A stretch of 64,000 nt of DNA from Gymnodinialimonas phycosphaerae (GTDB lineage: Bacteria > Pseudomonadota > Alphaproteobacteria > Rhodobacterales > Rhodobacteraceae), in NCBI RefSeq assembly GCF_019195455.1, contig NZ_JAIMBW010000001.1, forward strand, positions 1,116,001-1,180,000. The letters are read 5' to 3'. Every line of letters starts with the position of its first letter. The first letter of the stretch is position 1. A model generated the notes under the pieces. It worked only from the letters and a program-made list of their open reading frames with translations, had not been told where the DNA came from and ran no database searches. Positions 17,557 through 28,548 of this stretch are shown here, piece after piece. Both the position numbers and the translations under genes were made by a program.

Positions 17557-18165
17557 ATGCATCGATTTTCGATCTCCGCCGCCCTTGCGCTGGCCGCCAC
17601 ATCTCCCGCCCTTGCCGGGCCCGTCGACGTTCCGCCGCCTTTGCCGCCGGTGATCGTGGACAATTGCCCCCTGACGTTCGATTGCCTCTATGCCGGTCTG
17701 GAACTTGGCTATGGTCAGGGCGACGGCGATGAAAGCGTCATCGGTGGTCCCACGATACCGCTGGACTTCGACGGCGAAGTCTACGGCGCGTTTGCGGGCT
17801 TCAACTTCCAGAACGGTTCGACCGTTTTCGGGGGTGAAGTGCGTTACCTGCACACGAACCTGACGGATGGCGTCGCCGGGTTCGAGGTGAATTCGCTTCT
17901 CGATCTGCGCGCTCGTGTCGGTTTCGCGATGGGCCAGGATTTCATGGTTTACGGTGCTGCGGGCTGGACAATGGCTCAAGCCACCGCCGCAGCCGATTTC
18001 GATATGGATGGCTACAACTACGGCATCGGCGTCGAGTATAACCTTAGTGAAAGCTTCTTTCTGGGCGCCGACGTGACGGGCCGCCAACTGGAAGGATCCC
18101 AAGGCGGTTTCGACTATGAAACCACGGTGAACACGGCCACGATCCGCGCCGGTTTCCGGTTCTGA
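17557..18165 (+). CDS. Outer-membrane beta-barrel protein
   Basis: 202 aa with a cleavable signal peptide MHRFSISAALALAATSPALA. The rest has alternating hydrophobic strands (YAGLELGYGQGDG, YGAFAGFNFQNGS, GVEYNLSESFFLGADVTG) and ends with aromatic FRF, as in OmpA/OmpW-like eight-stranded barrels (OMP_b-brl family). A CPLTFDC segment after the signal may form a disulfide. The ATG at 17557 is preferred over 17485 because it begins the signal peptide and follows AGGA. A terminator follows the gene. Confidence 0.8.
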   Translation: MHRFSISAALALAATSPALAGPVDVPPPLPPVIVDNCPLTFDCLYAGLELGYGQGDGDESVIGGPTIPLDFDGEVYGAFAGFNFQNGSTVFGGEVRYLHTNLTDGVAGFEVNSLLDLRARVGFAMGQDFMVYGAAGWTMAQATAAADFDMDGYNYGIGVEYNLSESFFLGADVTGRQLEGSQGGFDYETTVNTATIRAGFRF

Positions 18166-18185
18166 TCGCCGCACTTTGAACGCCA

Positions 18186-18213
18186 GAACCGCCCCCATTG
18201 GGGCGGTCTTTTT
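18186..18213 (+). terminator. Rho-independent terminator after the beta-barrel gene
   Basis: ACCGCCCC (18188-18195) pairs with GGGGCGGT (18200-18207) across a 4-base loop, followed by a T run. It lies 22 bases past the stop codon. Confidence 0.88.
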
Positions 18214-18281
18214 GAAGGCGCAGGACGGCTCTGACACATTTGCCACTGGTCAGTGCTCCGCGCTTGGCTAATGTGCGGACA

Positions 18282-19190
18282 ATGTCCACACAATCTGACC
18301 CTCCCTCCAATGTTCCTCTTGCCGCGCTGTGGATGATCGGCGCGGTGGTGGCGTTCTCGTCCATGGCGGTCGCGGGGCGCGAGTTGTCCACGGCGCTTTC
18401 GACGTTCGAGTTGATGACCTACCGCTCGGCCATCGGGATGGTGCTGGTGGTGGCTGTTGGGGCCGCGGCGGGCACCTTGGGGCAAATCAGCACCACGCGT
18501 CTGCGCGGTCACACCCTGCGCAATGTCTTCCACTTTATCGGGCAGAACCTGTGGTTCCTGGCGGTCGGGCTGATCCCGCTGGCACAGCTTTTCGCGCTGG
18601 AATTCACCTCACCGCTTTGGGTAATGGCGCTGGCCGCCCTGTTCCTGGGCGAGCGTCTGACACCCGTGAAGATCGGGGCGGGCGTCATGGGCTTCGTTGG
18701 CGTGCTGATCGTGGTCCAGCCCGGCTCTGTGCCGTTTTCCATCGGCATGGGCGCGGCGCTTTTGGCGGCGGTCTGCTTTGCGATCACGGCGATCTTCACC
18801 AAGCGCCTGACCCGCGACCAGTCCATCACCTGCATCCTGTTCTGGCTGACCCTGATCCAGCTGATCCTTGGCCTTGTCTTCTGTCTTTACGACGGGCACA
18901 TGGCGCTTCCCTCTGCCACCACCCTGCCCTGGATCATCGTGATCGGCATCGCGGGCCTTTTGGCGCATTTCTGCCTGACCTCGGCCTTCGCCCATGCGCC
19001 GGCCTCGGTGGTCATGCCGATCGATTTCGCGCGTCTGCCCCTGATTGCGGTCGTGGGGATGATTTTCTACGCCGAGCCTCTGCAATGGGGTGTCCTGATC
19101 GGCGCGATCCTGATCTTCGGGGCCAACTACATGAACATCCTGGCCGAGCATCGGCGCAGCCGAAGCCCTGCCATGCCGATGGATGTGTAA
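18282..19190 (+). CDS. DMT-superfamily (EamA) transporter
   Basis: 302 aa with ten hydrophobic segments arranged as two EamA repeats, each ending near a conserved glutamate (ALFLGERLTPVKIGAGVMGFVGV in the first repeat). Such proteins export amino acids, nucleosides or metabolites, and the substrate cannot be inferred. The start is the ATG at 18282, since the upstream in-frame extension would be hydrophilic and unsupported. Confidence 0.88.
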   Translation: MSTQSDPPSNVPLAALWMIGAVVAFSSMAVAGRELSTALSTFELMTYRSAIGMVLVVAVGAAAGTLGQISTTRLRGHTLRNVFHFIGQNLWFLAVGLIPLAQLFALEFTSPLWVMALAALFLGERLTPVKIGAGVMGFVGVLIVVQPGSVPFSIGMGAALLAAVCFAITAIFTKRLTRDQSITCILFWLTLIQLILGLVFCLYDGHMALPSATTLPWIIVIGIAGLLAHFCLTSAFAHAPASVVMPIDFARLPLIAVVGMIFYAEPLQWGVLIGAILIFGANYMNILAEHRRSRSPAMPMDV

Positions 19191-19348
19191 CTTTTGTGAC
19201 ACAGGCCACCTGCCTAAAGCGGCACCAACATTGAGTGACGCTGCGGAATATTTGACCGAAGCATCGTTTTTTGAGCGTTAATGCAATCAAGGCCCGCGTG
19301 GGAGAGCGCGGGACACGACACATCGGGACCAATGTCGGGGAGACGTCC

Positions 19349-20545
19349 ATGACCCGCTTCACAGCAACAACCACAGCGCTTGCAGCGCTTCTGGCCACCA
19401 CCACCCTCGCCCATGCCGGCGGTGTGGAGCGTCAGGCCCAAGGCACCTCCATCCTGTTTGAGGACGGCAACTACATCGAATTCGGCTACACCTATGTCGA
19501 TCCCGACGTGTCCGGCACCCAGACCTTCGGCTCGGTCGGCCCGACCTTGAATGGCTCTGCCTCCGGTGATGTGGCCCCGGCCTATTCCTATTCCACCCTG
19601 GCGTTGAACTACGAACTCAATGAGAACTTGAACTTCGCCCTGATCTACGATCACCCCATCGGTGCGAATGTGAACTACGAGCCCGCGGCCAATGGCTACC
19701 TGTATCGTGCGGGTCTGGGCTCTCAGGCCGAGATCAACTCCACCGCGCTGACGGCAGCGCTGCGCTATCAGCTGAACGAGAACATCTCGGTCTACGGTGG
19801 TCTGCGGGCGGTTGTCGCCGACGGCAACGTGCAGCTGTTCAACGGCTCTGGCGCCGTTGCACCCGGTGGTACGGAACGCTATCAGCTGGATGCCCAAGGT
19901 TCGACCGAGTTGGGGTTCATGTTCGGTGGTGCCTACGAGCGCCCTGATATCGCCCTGCGCGTGGCGCTGACCTACTACAGCGCCACCGATCATGCCTTCA
20001 CCGGCACCGAAACCAACGGCGCAGGCACCGTGGCCACGCAGTTCAACACCACGATCCCGCAGCAACTGTTGCTGGAAGCACAAACCGGCGTTGCAGAGGG
20101 CACGCTGGTCTTTGGCTCGATCCGTTGGACCGACTGGAGCGAGTTCCAGATCCAACCGCCAGTCTTCCAAGCCCAAGGTGCGGCAGTGGGCGACCCCAAC
20201 GCGGCGCTGGTGTCTTACGACAACGACACCTTCACCTACACCCTTGGCGGTGCGCGTCGTGTAACCGAAGACCTGGCCCTTCTGGCCTCCATCACCTACG
20301 AGGCGCAGGGCGGCGGGTTCACCGGCAACCTCGGGCCCACCGATGGCCGCACCTCCTTTGGGATTGGCGCGCGCTATGACATGGGCGATTGGCGCCTGTC
20401 AGGCGGCATCAACTACAGCATCCTGGGCGATGCGGTGACCGAAACGCCCCGCTCCCTGACCGGCGGCGTCGGTGGCCAGCAATACTCCAGCTTCGAGGAC
20501 AACCACTCCATCGGGATGGGTTTCCGGATCGGGTATTCGTTCTAA
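19349..20545 (+). CDS. FadL/OmpP1-type outer-membrane transport protein
   Basis: 398 aa with a signal peptide (MTRFTATTTALAALLATTTLAHA) followed by many beta strands and a C-terminal aromatic residue (RIGYSF). The region after the signal (GGVERQAQGTSILFEDGNYIEFGY) and SIRWTDWSEF fit the FadL/TodX channel family for fatty acids or hydrophobic compounds, slightly short for the family. GGGGAG precedes the ATG at 19349. A terminator follows. Confidence 0.82.
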   Translation: MTRFTATTTALAALLATTTLAHAGGVERQAQGTSILFEDGNYIEFGYTYVDPDVSGTQTFGSVGPTLNGSASGDVAPAYSYSTLALNYELNENLNFALIYDHPIGANVNYEPAANGYLYRAGLGSQAEINSTALTAALRYQLNENISVYGGLRAVVADGNVQLFNGSGAVAPGGTERYQLDAQGSTELGFMFGGAYERPDIALRVALTYYSATDHAFTGTETNGAGTVATQFNTTIPQQLLLEAQTGVAEGTLVFGSIRWTDWSEFQIQPPVFQAQGAAVGDPNAALVSYDNDTFTYTLGGARRVTEDLALLASITYEAQGGGFTGNLGPTDGRTSFGIGARYDMGDWRLSGGINYSILGDAVTETPRSLTGGVGGQQYSSFEDNHSIGMGFRIGYSF

Positions 20546-20565
20546 GACACGCCCTTCGCGTCTCG

Positions 20566-20603
20566 AAAACCCCGCGCACCCATCGGTGGCGCGGGGTTTT
20601 TTC
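20566..20603 (+). terminator. Rho-independent terminator after the FadL-type gene
   Basis: AACCCCGCGC pairs with GCGCGGGGTT, and a T run follows. It begins about 20 bases after the stop at 20545. Confidence 0.9.
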
Positions 20604-20670
20604 TTTGCCCCACTGCCACTTCCGCAACTTCCGGGTCGTGCAACGGCGGTGGCCGGGCTAGACGGGCTGC

Positions 20671-21573
20671 ATGACCCAAACAACCGTAAGCACCCGTGCC
20701 TGGGCCGAGATGGGCCTTCTTGGCATCATCTGGGGCGCCTCCTTCCTGTCGATCAAGGTCGGCCTGGAAGAAATCCCCTTCGTGACCCTCGTGATGCACC
20801 GGGTGGCCTGGGCCTGCGCGATCCTGTGGGCCTACGTGGTGATCCGCCGCTTGCCCGTACCCGCCGATCCGCGCATCTGGGGCGCGTTTCTGGTCATGGG
20901 GCTTCTCAACAACGTCATCCCGTTCTCGCTCATGGCCTGGGGGCAGCAGTTCATCGAGACTGGGCTGACCTCGATCTTCAACGCGGGCACGGCGATTTTC
21001 GGCGTGTTGGTGGCAGCGCTTGTGTTTGCCGATGAACGCCTGACCCTGCGCAAAGGCGTGGGCGTGCTGGTGGCCTTCGCGGGGGTTGCGGTCGCCATCG
21101 GGCTGGACAGTTTGCGGCAGTTCGATATCCGGTCGCTGGCGCAGCTTGCGGTGATCGGTGGCACCATCTCGTATGCCTTTGCCAGCGCTTGGGCCCGCAA
21201 GACCCTGAAAGGTCTGACCCCACCCGTCGCCGCCGCCGGGATGCTGACGGGCGCGATGCTGATCCTGCTACCTGCCGCACTGTACGTGGACGGCATGCCG
21301 CAATGGCCCGCCCTGCCCGCCACCTACGCCGCCGTGGCCTATTTCGCCGTCTTCGGCACGGCGCTGGCCTATCTGCTGTATTACCGGGTGCTGGCCATGG
21401 CGGGCGCGGGCAATGCGATGCTGGTGACGCTGCTGATCCCGCCGGTTGCCATCGTTCTGGGCGCTGTGGTGTTGGGCGAACGCCTCGCGCCGCAGGCCTT
21501 CGCAGGGTTTGGCCTTCTGGCCATCGGCCTGCTGATCCTCGATGGGCGCATCTTGCGCTTGATGCGCGGCTAA
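20671..21573 (+). CDS. DMT-superfamily (EamA) transporter
   Basis: 300 aa, ten predicted membrane helices in two EamA repeats (GIIWGASFLSIKVGLEEIPF in the first, AVFGTALAYLLYYRVLAMAGAGNAM in the second). It resembles RhaT/YdcZ-like exporters of small metabolites. It is the second DMT gene in 3 kb, but the two are not close copies. It probably begins a transcription unit running into the P-loop ATPase and metA genes, with 50 bases to the next start. Confidence 0.88.
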   Translation: MTQTTVSTRAWAEMGLLGIIWGASFLSIKVGLEEIPFVTLVMHRVAWACAILWAYVVIRRLPVPADPRIWGAFLVMGLLNNVIPFSLMAWGQQFIETGLTSIFNAGTAIFGVLVAALVFADERLTLRKGVGVLVAFAGVAVAIGLDSLRQFDIRSLAQLAVIGGTISYAFASAWARKTLKGLTPPVAAAGMLTGAMLILLPAALYVDGMPQWPALPATYAAVAYFAVFGTALAYLLYYRVLAMAGAGNAMLVTLLIPPVAIVLGAVVLGERLAPQAFAGFGLLAIGLLILDGRILRLMRG

Positions 21574-21623
21574 ATACCGACGGTGCTTGCCAAAAGCGCG
21601 GGCCCCGTGGCAAGCCTGCCTCC

Positions 21624-22502
21624 ATGAATTTGATCTACGACACCCCGCAAGCCTTCCAAGAGGCGCCCGCCAAACGGGTTGCCGTCTTCGGCATGTCCGG
21701 GCTTGGCAAGACGGTCTTGTCCAACAAGCTGCGCGTCAGCGGCGATTGGTTCCACTACTCGGTCGATTACCGCATCGGCACCGCCTATATGGGCGAGCAT
21801 ATCACCGACAATCTGAAGGCGCAGGCCATGACGGTGCCGTTTCTGGCGGATCTGTTCCGCTCGGACAGTATCTACATCGGGTCCAACATTACCTTCGGCA
21901 ACCTCGCGCCCCTGTCGACGTACCTGGGCAAGCCCGGTGATCCCATGCGCGGCGGCTTGCCGTTCGAGGAATACAAACGCCGCCAGGCGCTTCACCGCCG
22001 GGCCGAGGTCAATGCGCTGCTCGACACCGTGCCCTTCATCCACCGCGCCACCTCGCTTTATGGCTACAAGAACTTCATCTGCGACACCGGCGGCTCGATC
22101 TGCGAGGTCGTGGATCCGGCCGACCCCGCCGATGAGGTCCTGCGCACCCTGGCGGACAACACGCTGATGATCTGGATCGAAAGCCCCCAGGGGCACGACG
22201 CGGAACTGATCCGCCGGTTCAAGCGTGATCCCAAGCCGATCTACTACCGCCCCGACATGCTGGACGCCCTGTGGCAGGATTATCTGGACACTCATGGCAT
22301 TACCGAAGCGCAGGTCGACCCCGATGATTTCGCCATTCACGCCTTCAGCCACGTGATCCACAAGCGCGCGCCCATCTATGCCGCCATGGCCCGCAACTGG
22401 GGTGTCAGCGTCACGGCGGCCGAGGTGGAGGCCGTGCGCGACGCCGCTGATGCCAAAGAGATGATCGCGCGCGCTCTGGCAAAACCCCGGGGCGTGGCCT
22501 AA
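21624..22502 (+). CDS. P-loop ATPase of unknown role
   Basis: 292 aa. A Walker A motif GMSGLGKT lies near residues 23-30, followed by [17 protein letters not shown]. The later [14 protein letters not shown] may be the Walker B or switch region. There is no signal peptide or membrane segment. It looks like a small kinase-type nucleotide-binding fold. I recall similar proteins being conserved in Rhodobacterales and annotated only as ATPase. It lies 32 bases before metA on the same strand, so co-expression with methionine synthesis is likely but no function is claimed. Confidence 0.75.
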   Translation: MNLIYDTPQAFQEAPAKRVAVFGMSGLGKTVLSNKLRVSGDWFHYSVDYRIGTAYMGEHITDNLKAQAMTVPFLADLFRSDSIYIGSNITFGNLAPLSTYLGKPGDPMRGGLPFEEYKRRQALHRRAEVNALLDTVPFIHRATSLYGYKNFICDTGGSICEVVDPADPADEVLRTLADNTLMIWIESPQGHDAELIRRFKRDPKPIYYRPDMLDALWQDYLDTHGITEAQVDPDDFAIHAFSHVIHKRAPIYAAMARNWGVSVTAAEVEAVRDAADAKEMIARALAKPRGVA

Positions 22503-22534
22503 ATCGAAACCTTCCCCGCGAAGAGACGACACTT

Positions 22535-23476
22535 ATGCCCATAAAACTGCCCGATACCCTGCCCGCCTATAACATCCTGTCGCGCGAAGGCGTGATGGTG
22601 ATGCCCGAGGATGCGGCCTCGCAGCAGGATATCCGGCCGTTGCGGATCGGGCTTCTCAACCTGATGCCGAAAAAGATCCAGACCGAGACGCAATTCGCGC
22701 GCCTGATCGGGGCCACGCCGTTGCAGGTGGAATTCTCGCTGATCCGCATGTCGGACCACGAGTCGAAGAATACCTCGTCCGAGCATATGGATGAATTCTA
22801 CCGCCCCTTCGCCGAGGTGCGCGCCACCGGCGAGAAGTTCGACGGGCTGATCATCACTGGCGCCCCGATCGAACATCTGCCGTTCGAGGAGGTCACTTAT
22901 TGGGACGAGTTGAAGACGGTCATGGACTGGACCCAGACCCACGTTCATTCCACCTTCGGCGTCTGCTGGGGTGGCATGGCGATGGCCTATTATTTCCACG
23001 GCATCAAAAAGCACATGCTGGCGGCCAAGCACTTCGGCTGCTTCCGCCATGTGAACCTGTCCCCTGCGTCGCCCTACTTGCGCGGCTTCTCGGACGATGT
23101 GCTGATGCCGGTGTCGCGCTGGACGGAAGTGCGCGCGGCAGAGGTGGCGGCGGCGGGCCTGACGACGCTGATCGGCTCTGACGAGGTTGGCCCGGCGCTG
23201 GTGGAAGATGCCGCCCACCGCGCGCTTTATGTGTTCAACCATTTTGAGTACGACAGCGGCACCCTTAAACAGGAATATGACCGCGACGCCGAGGCCGGCG
23301 CGCCAATCAATGTGCCGGTGAACTACTACCCTGAAGATGATCCCACCCGCACGCCAATGAACCGCTGGCGGTCCCACGCGCATCTGCTTTACGGCAATTG
23401 GGTGAGTGAGCTGTATCTGACCACACCTTACGACATGGATCAGATCGGGCTTGCCTCGACCGATCTGCGCCGATGA
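22535..23476 (+). CDS. metA: Homoserine O-acyltransferase MetA (acetyl-CoA type predicted)
   Basis: 313 aa. Catalytic Cys144 is in FGVCWGGMA, and the catalytic His/Glu pair is in VFNHFEYD. The conserved MetA block [19 protein letters not shown] is present. The enzyme activates homoserine for methionine synthesis. In [15 protein letters not shown], Glu113 stands where E. coli has Gly111; in the Bacillus cereus enzyme a Glu at this site selects acetyl-CoA over succinyl-CoA. So this is probably an O-acetyltransferase despite the usual succinyltransferase label. The stop overlaps the next start by 4 bases. Confidence 0.93.
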   Translation: MPIKLPDTLPAYNILSREGVMVMPEDAASQQDIRPLRIGLLNLMPKKIQTETQFARLIGATPLQVEFSLIRMSDHESKNTSSEHMDEFYRPFAEVRATGEKFDGLIITGAPIEHLPFEEVTYWDELKTVMDWTQTHVHSTFGVCWGGMAMAYYFHGIKKHMLAAKHFGCFRHVNLSPASPYLRGFSDDVLMPVSRWTEVRAAEVAAAGLTTLIGSDEVGPALVEDAAHRALYVFNHFEYDSGTLKQEYDRDAEAGAPINVPVNYYPEDDPTRTPMNRWRSHAHLLYGNWVSELYLTTPYDMDQIGLASTDLRR

Positions 23477-24417
23477 AAATCCTGCTTTGGCTTTTGGCCC
23501 TCCTCGTGGTTTTTGCCGTTCTGACGGTGTGGCGCGCCACCCGGAATGAGGCCGCCGCCGAAGCCGCATTTCCCCCTGCGGGGGATTTCGTGGACGTGGG
23601 CGGCACCCGCGTGCACTACGTGGAAGAAGGCGAAGGCCCGGTGGTGGTGTATCTCCATGGCTCGGGCGGGAACCTGAACGACGGGTCCTTCGATCTGGTC
23701 GCGCGCCTGTCGGACCGCTACCGCGTCATCGCGTTCGACCGCCCCGGTCTGGGGTACACCGACATGTTGGGCCACAACACGCCGCTGGCCGCCCAGGCGC
23801 GGCTTCTGGCCGATGCGGCCCTTGCGTTGGGCGCGGAGAACCCCATCGTCGTGGGCCATTCCTTTGGCGGGGCCGTCGCCATGGCCTGGGGGATTGAGCG
23901 GCCCGACGTGCTGTCGGGACTGGTCATTCTTGCAGGGGCCACCAACCCCTGGGACACGGGCATCAGCACCTACTACAAATTTCTGTCGCACCCTCTGGCG
24001 GGCCCGGTCATGGCCAACCTCTTGGCCGCCTGGGTGCCCGAGCGCATCGTGACTGACAGCGTGAACGCCGTCTTCGCGCCGCAATCGGCGCCGCCGGGCT
24101 ATTACGCACATTTCGGCCCGGGCCTGACGCTGCGCCGGTTCTCATTGCTGGAAAACGCCCGCCAACGCGCGTCCCTGCTGCCGCAGATCGAGGCGATGGT
24201 GCCGCGTTATCCGTCGATCTCGGTGCCCACGGAAATCCTGCACGGGGACGCCGATGCCACCGTGGGGCTGCACATCCATTCGGTCCCACTGAGCCAGCAA
24301 ATCCCCGACGCCACGCTGACCGTCCTGGAGGGCGTCGGCCACATGCCGCACCATGCCGACCCCCAGGCCGTGGTGGACGCGATCGACCGGCTGGCCGGGC
24401 GCGCCGGTCTGCGCTGA
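23473..24417 (+). CDS. Alpha/beta hydrolase, membrane-anchored
   Basis: 314 aa. An N-terminal hydrophobic anchor ([17 protein letters not shown]) precedes the hydrolase fold. It has the oxyanion segment VYLHGSGGN, nucleophile elbow GHSFGG (Ser), acidic residue in LHGDADATV and the final His in [10 protein letters not shown]. The substrate is unknown. It is translationally coupled to metA (ATGA), as if it were part of the same operon. Confidence 0.88.
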   Translation: MKILLWLLALLVVFAVLTVWRATRNEAAAEAAFPPAGDFVDVGGTRVHYVEEGEGPVVVYLHGSGGNLNDGSFDLVARLSDRYRVIAFDRPGLGYTDMLGHNTPLAAQARLLADAALALGAENPIVVGHSFGGAVAMAWGIERPDVLSGLVILAGATNPWDTGISTYYKFLSHPLAGPVMANLLAAWVPERIVTDSVNAVFAPQSAPPGYYAHFGPGLTLRRFSLLENARQRASLLPQIEAMVPRYPSISVPTEILHGDADATVGLHIHSVPLSQQIPDATLTVLEGVGHMPHHADPQAVVDAIDRLAGRAGLR

Positions 24418-24492
24418 CCGCGCCTTGCTTCATTGCGAAACGGGGCAAGTACCCCTAATGTAATGGATAATAACATATCGCGAGAGCAGGCC

Positions 24493-25392
24493 ATGACCCA
24501 ACCCTTCGCCCCCAAACCCTTTGACGGCGCAATCAGCGCCTATTTCAACGACGCGGCGCCGGAATGGGTGCGAAAGCAGATCGCGGGTGGACAGAAGAAA
24601 AGCATCCTCGACCCCTCGTACCCTTACCCCAAACGCATGGGGCGCAAGGAATACGAGGCCGATCTGGCGGCGCTGCAAATCGAATTGGTGAAAATGCTGG
24701 CCTGGGTGCGCGAGAGTGGCGCGCGCGTCGCCGTCGTGTTCGAGGGGCGCGATGCGGCGGGCAAAGGCGGGGCGATCAAACGCATCCGCGAAAACCTGAA
24801 CCCGCGCGCGGCGGGCGTCGTGGCTCTGTCGAAACCGACGGAGCGTGAGGCCGGGCAATGGTATTTCCAACGCTACGTCCATCACCTGCCCGCTGCCGGA
24901 GAGATAAGGCTGTTCGATCGCAGCTGGTACAACCGGGGCGTGGTCGAAAAGGTTTTCGGCTTTTGCACCGATGCGCAGCGCGAAACTTTCTTCGCACAGT
25001 TGCCGGGGTTCGAAAGCACCCTGGCCACGGACGGCATTCACCTGACAAAGATCTGGCTGAACGTGGGCCGGGCCGAGCAGTTGCGACGCTTCCTTGCCCG
25101 GGAAGATGACCTCCTGAAGCAATGGAAACTCAGCTGGATCGACGTGGAGGGCTTGAAGAAGTGGGACGCCTACAGCGCGGCAATTGCCGAGACGCTGGAG
25201 CGGTCCCATACGCAGGCAGCGCCGTGGACGGTGGTCCGATCCGACGACAAACGGCGCGCGCGGCTTGCCGTGATCCGGTCCGTGCTGCAAGGCCTGGATT
25301 ATGCCGGCAAGGACACAGCCCTGGTCGGCGCGCCGGATCCCGCGATCACCGACGGGCCCGAGATGTGGTCCGATCCGGGCGCAAATAGCTGA
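24493..25392 (+). CDS. ppk2: Polyphosphate kinase 2
   Basis: 299 aa. Walker A is GRDAAGKGG (85-93) and the lid/Walker B region is [13 protein letters not shown] (from 142), both diagnostic of single-domain PPK2. It transfers phosphate between polyphosphate and nucleotides. The class I-type length and [15 protein letters not shown] are consistent with use of nucleoside diphosphates. The ATG at 24493 follows GAGCAGG. Its stop shares bases with the TetR start (TGATG). Confidence 0.93.
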   Translation: MTQPFAPKPFDGAISAYFNDAAPEWVRKQIAGGQKKSILDPSYPYPKRMGRKEYEADLAALQIELVKMLAWVRESGARVAVVFEGRDAAGKGGAIKRIRENLNPRAAGVVALSKPTEREAGQWYFQRYVHHLPAAGEIRLFDRSWYNRGVVEKVFGFCTDAQRETFFAQLPGFESTLATDGIHLTKIWLNVGRAEQLRRFLAREDDLLKQWKLSWIDVEGLKKWDAYSAAIAETLERSHTQAAPWTVVRSDDKRRARLAVIRSVLQGLDYAGKDTALVGAPDPAITDGPEMWSDPGANS

Positions 25393-26009
25393 TGGGCAAA
25401 CGCGGCTACCATCATGGCAATCTCAAGCAAGCTCTTGTCGATGCGGCGCTGGGGTTGATCGAGACGAAGGGTCCCACGGGCTTCACGCTATCGGAGGCGG
25501 CGAAGAATGCGGGCGTCACGCCTGCCGCCGTCTACCGACACTTCGAGGGGCGTGAGGACCTGATCGCGGAATGCGCCCGCCAGGGCCATGAGATTTTCGC
25601 GGATCTGATGGCCCATGCCTTCAACGGGGGCGAACCCTCGGCGCTGGCGGCGTTCGAGGCCACGGGCCGCGCCTATCTTGCCTTTGCCCGCAGGTTTCCG
25701 GGCCACTACATGGCAATGTTCGAATCCGGCACCTCGGTCAATGCGACGCCGGAATTGGCGGCGGCGGCAAGAAGATCAAGCGCCGTGCTGGAACATGCGG
25801 CCGAAGAACTCTCAAACCATATTCCACCGGAAAAACGCCCGCCGCCTTCGATGTTCTCGGCCCATATCTGGGCGATGTCCCATGGCGTGGTTGAATTGTT
25901 CGCACGGGGCCGCCCCGGTGCAAACGCCCCCTTTCCGCCGGAAGACCTGCTGGAAGCTGGGATCGGCATCTACCTGCGGGGGCTGGGGTTGATCGCACCG
26001 GACGATTAG
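25392..26009 (+). CDS. TetR-family transcriptional regulator
   Basis: 205 aa. The helix-turn-helix is in the first 50 residues (FTLSEAAKNAGVTPAAVYRHFEGREDLI). The C-terminal part with AFARRFPGHYMAMFES and MSHGVVELFARG resembles the WHG domain of TetR_C_13-like proteins. It is coupled to ppk2, which suggests a shared transcript rather than simple repression of a divergent neighbour. The effector is unknown. Its stop overlaps that of the convergent PAS gene. Confidence 0.9.
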   Translation: MGKRGYHHGNLKQALVDAALGLIETKGPTGFTLSEAAKNAGVTPAAVYRHFEGREDLIAECARQGHEIFADLMAHAFNGGEPSALAAFEATGRAYLAFARRFPGHYMAMFESGTSVNATPELAAAARRSSAVLEHAAEELSNHIPPEKRPPPSMFSAHIWAMSHGVVELFARGRPGANAPFPPEDLLEAGIGIYLRGLGLIAPDD

Positions 26010-27241
26010 GCGGCCAGCTTGGTTTCTAACTCCCGTTGCAGGGCAATCTCGATCTGACCACGCTCGGCCTCGATGGCATACATGCTGGCCTCTGCCGCGG
26101 TTTGGAACCGCTGAAGTTGGGTAACGATGTCTTTCAGGCTGCCTTGGGTGTCCCCGATCCGGGCGCTTTCGATCTCACCCATCACCCGCATCATGCTGAG
26201 CCCCGACAGGGTCTGTTTGATGTTCCGACACGCGCCGGAAAATGTGTGCAACTCGTTCATGACGTCGCGCAGGATCGCATGGGACTTCGCCATTTGTCGC
26301 GGGCGCTGGTCTTTCAGGTGGGCGATTTCTGCAAGGGTTTCCGGGGAAAACGCGCCGTCAGGGTCACTTTCGTATTGCGCCAGAACTTCGCTCAGCAGGC
26401 TGCAAGAACAATTGACAGTCAATCCGTGTCCGACCGCGTCGGCCAAATGTTCCAACCCGTTGATGAAAGGTTCAATTCCGGTCTTAATGTTGCCCGCAAT
26501 CTCATCGAAATTGGTGGAGATCACCCCAAGCGGCGCCGCGTGTATGCCCATGCGCGACGCCTGGATGCGCATGTTCTTCGGCGCGCCTTCGATCGAGGCG
26601 AACCCCTTGACGAGGGAGCGGCCTTCGCGCCGGATTTTTTCGAGATGGGTCAGCATATCGACGAAGCGAGACAACCGTTTGTCTGGTGGGCGTTGGGTGG
26701 CGACGTCGCGTGCGCGTACCTCTTGCACAAACGCATGGGCCGAAAAACTGGCATAGTCGGGGAAGTCCATTTCCGCGAGCCCGGCCAAAAGGGCCTGGGC
26801 GCTTTGCTCTGGCGTCAGGCCTTGCTTCCGCTCTGCCTTGAGGAGCGTCGCATAGAGGGCCTTAACCTTTTCCAACAAGGGACTGGTTGGTTTCAAGCGG
26901 ACAGAGATATATTCGTCGTCCAGCACTGTGACGATGGCAAACACCCAATAGTAGCGCCCATCCTTGGCCCGGTTCTTGACGTAGACACCGATTGGATTGC
27001 CCGCCTCAATGGTGTGCCACATTTGCCAGAAGACGCCTTTTGGCATGTCGTCATGGCGCAGGATCTTGTGGGGTGCCCCGATCAGATCGGGCCAATCATA
27101 CCCGCTGACGCGGCGAAAAACGTGGTTCCCGCCCTTTATGATGCCGCGCTTGTCTGTGCGTGAAAAGAAAAGCTCTTCCGGCGCAAAGGGGGCGGCTTCA
27201 TCCCGATGTTCTCGAGACATGGACTGAACGGGTTCGGACAT
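26006..27241 (-). CDS. PAS-domain protein with degenerate chemoreceptor-like tail
   Basis: 411 aa, soluble. Residues about 20-125 form an Aer-like PAS domain (FFSRTDKRGIIKGGNHVFRRVSG, then LIGAPHKILRHDDMPKGVFWQMW and RAKDGRYYWVFAIV). The rest is helical and includes KNMRIQASRMGIHAAPLGVIST, which recalls the signalling tip of chemoreceptors in strongly altered form, and later coiled-coil-like helices. There is no membrane segment, kinase, GGDEF or intact MCP hairpin, so its output is unclear. It lies 83 bases downstream of sufS, where sufA/sufT often sit in relatives. Confidence 0.75.
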   Translation of the reverse strand: MSEPVQSMSREHRDEAAPFAPEELFFSRTDKRGIIKGGNHVFRRVSGYDWPDLIGAPHKILRHDDMPKGVFWQMWHTIEAGNPIGVYVKNRAKDGRYYWVFAIVTVLDDEYISVRLKPTSPLLEKVKALYATLLKAERKQGLTPEQSAQALLAGLAEMDFPDYASFSAHAFVQEVRARDVATQRPPDKRLSRFVDMLTHLEKIRREGRSLVKGFASIEGAPKNMRIQASRMGIHAAPLGVISTNFDEIAGNIKTGIEPFINGLEHLADAVGHGLTVNCSCSLLSEVLAQYESDPDGAFSPETLAEIAHLKDQRPRQMAKSHAILRDVMNELHTFSGACRNIKQTLSGLSMMRVMGEIESARIGDTQGSLKDIVTQLQRFQTAAEASMYAIEAERGQIEIALQRELETKLAA

Positions 27242-27324
27242 GGGCTACTCACGAATGGGAACGCCCCTCACCTATGGCAGACACGGCTTTCCAAACACTT
27301 AACGCCCACGCCCAATCTTTCCGT

Positions 27325-28544
<1,220 letters not shown>

Positions 28545-28548
<4 letters not shown>

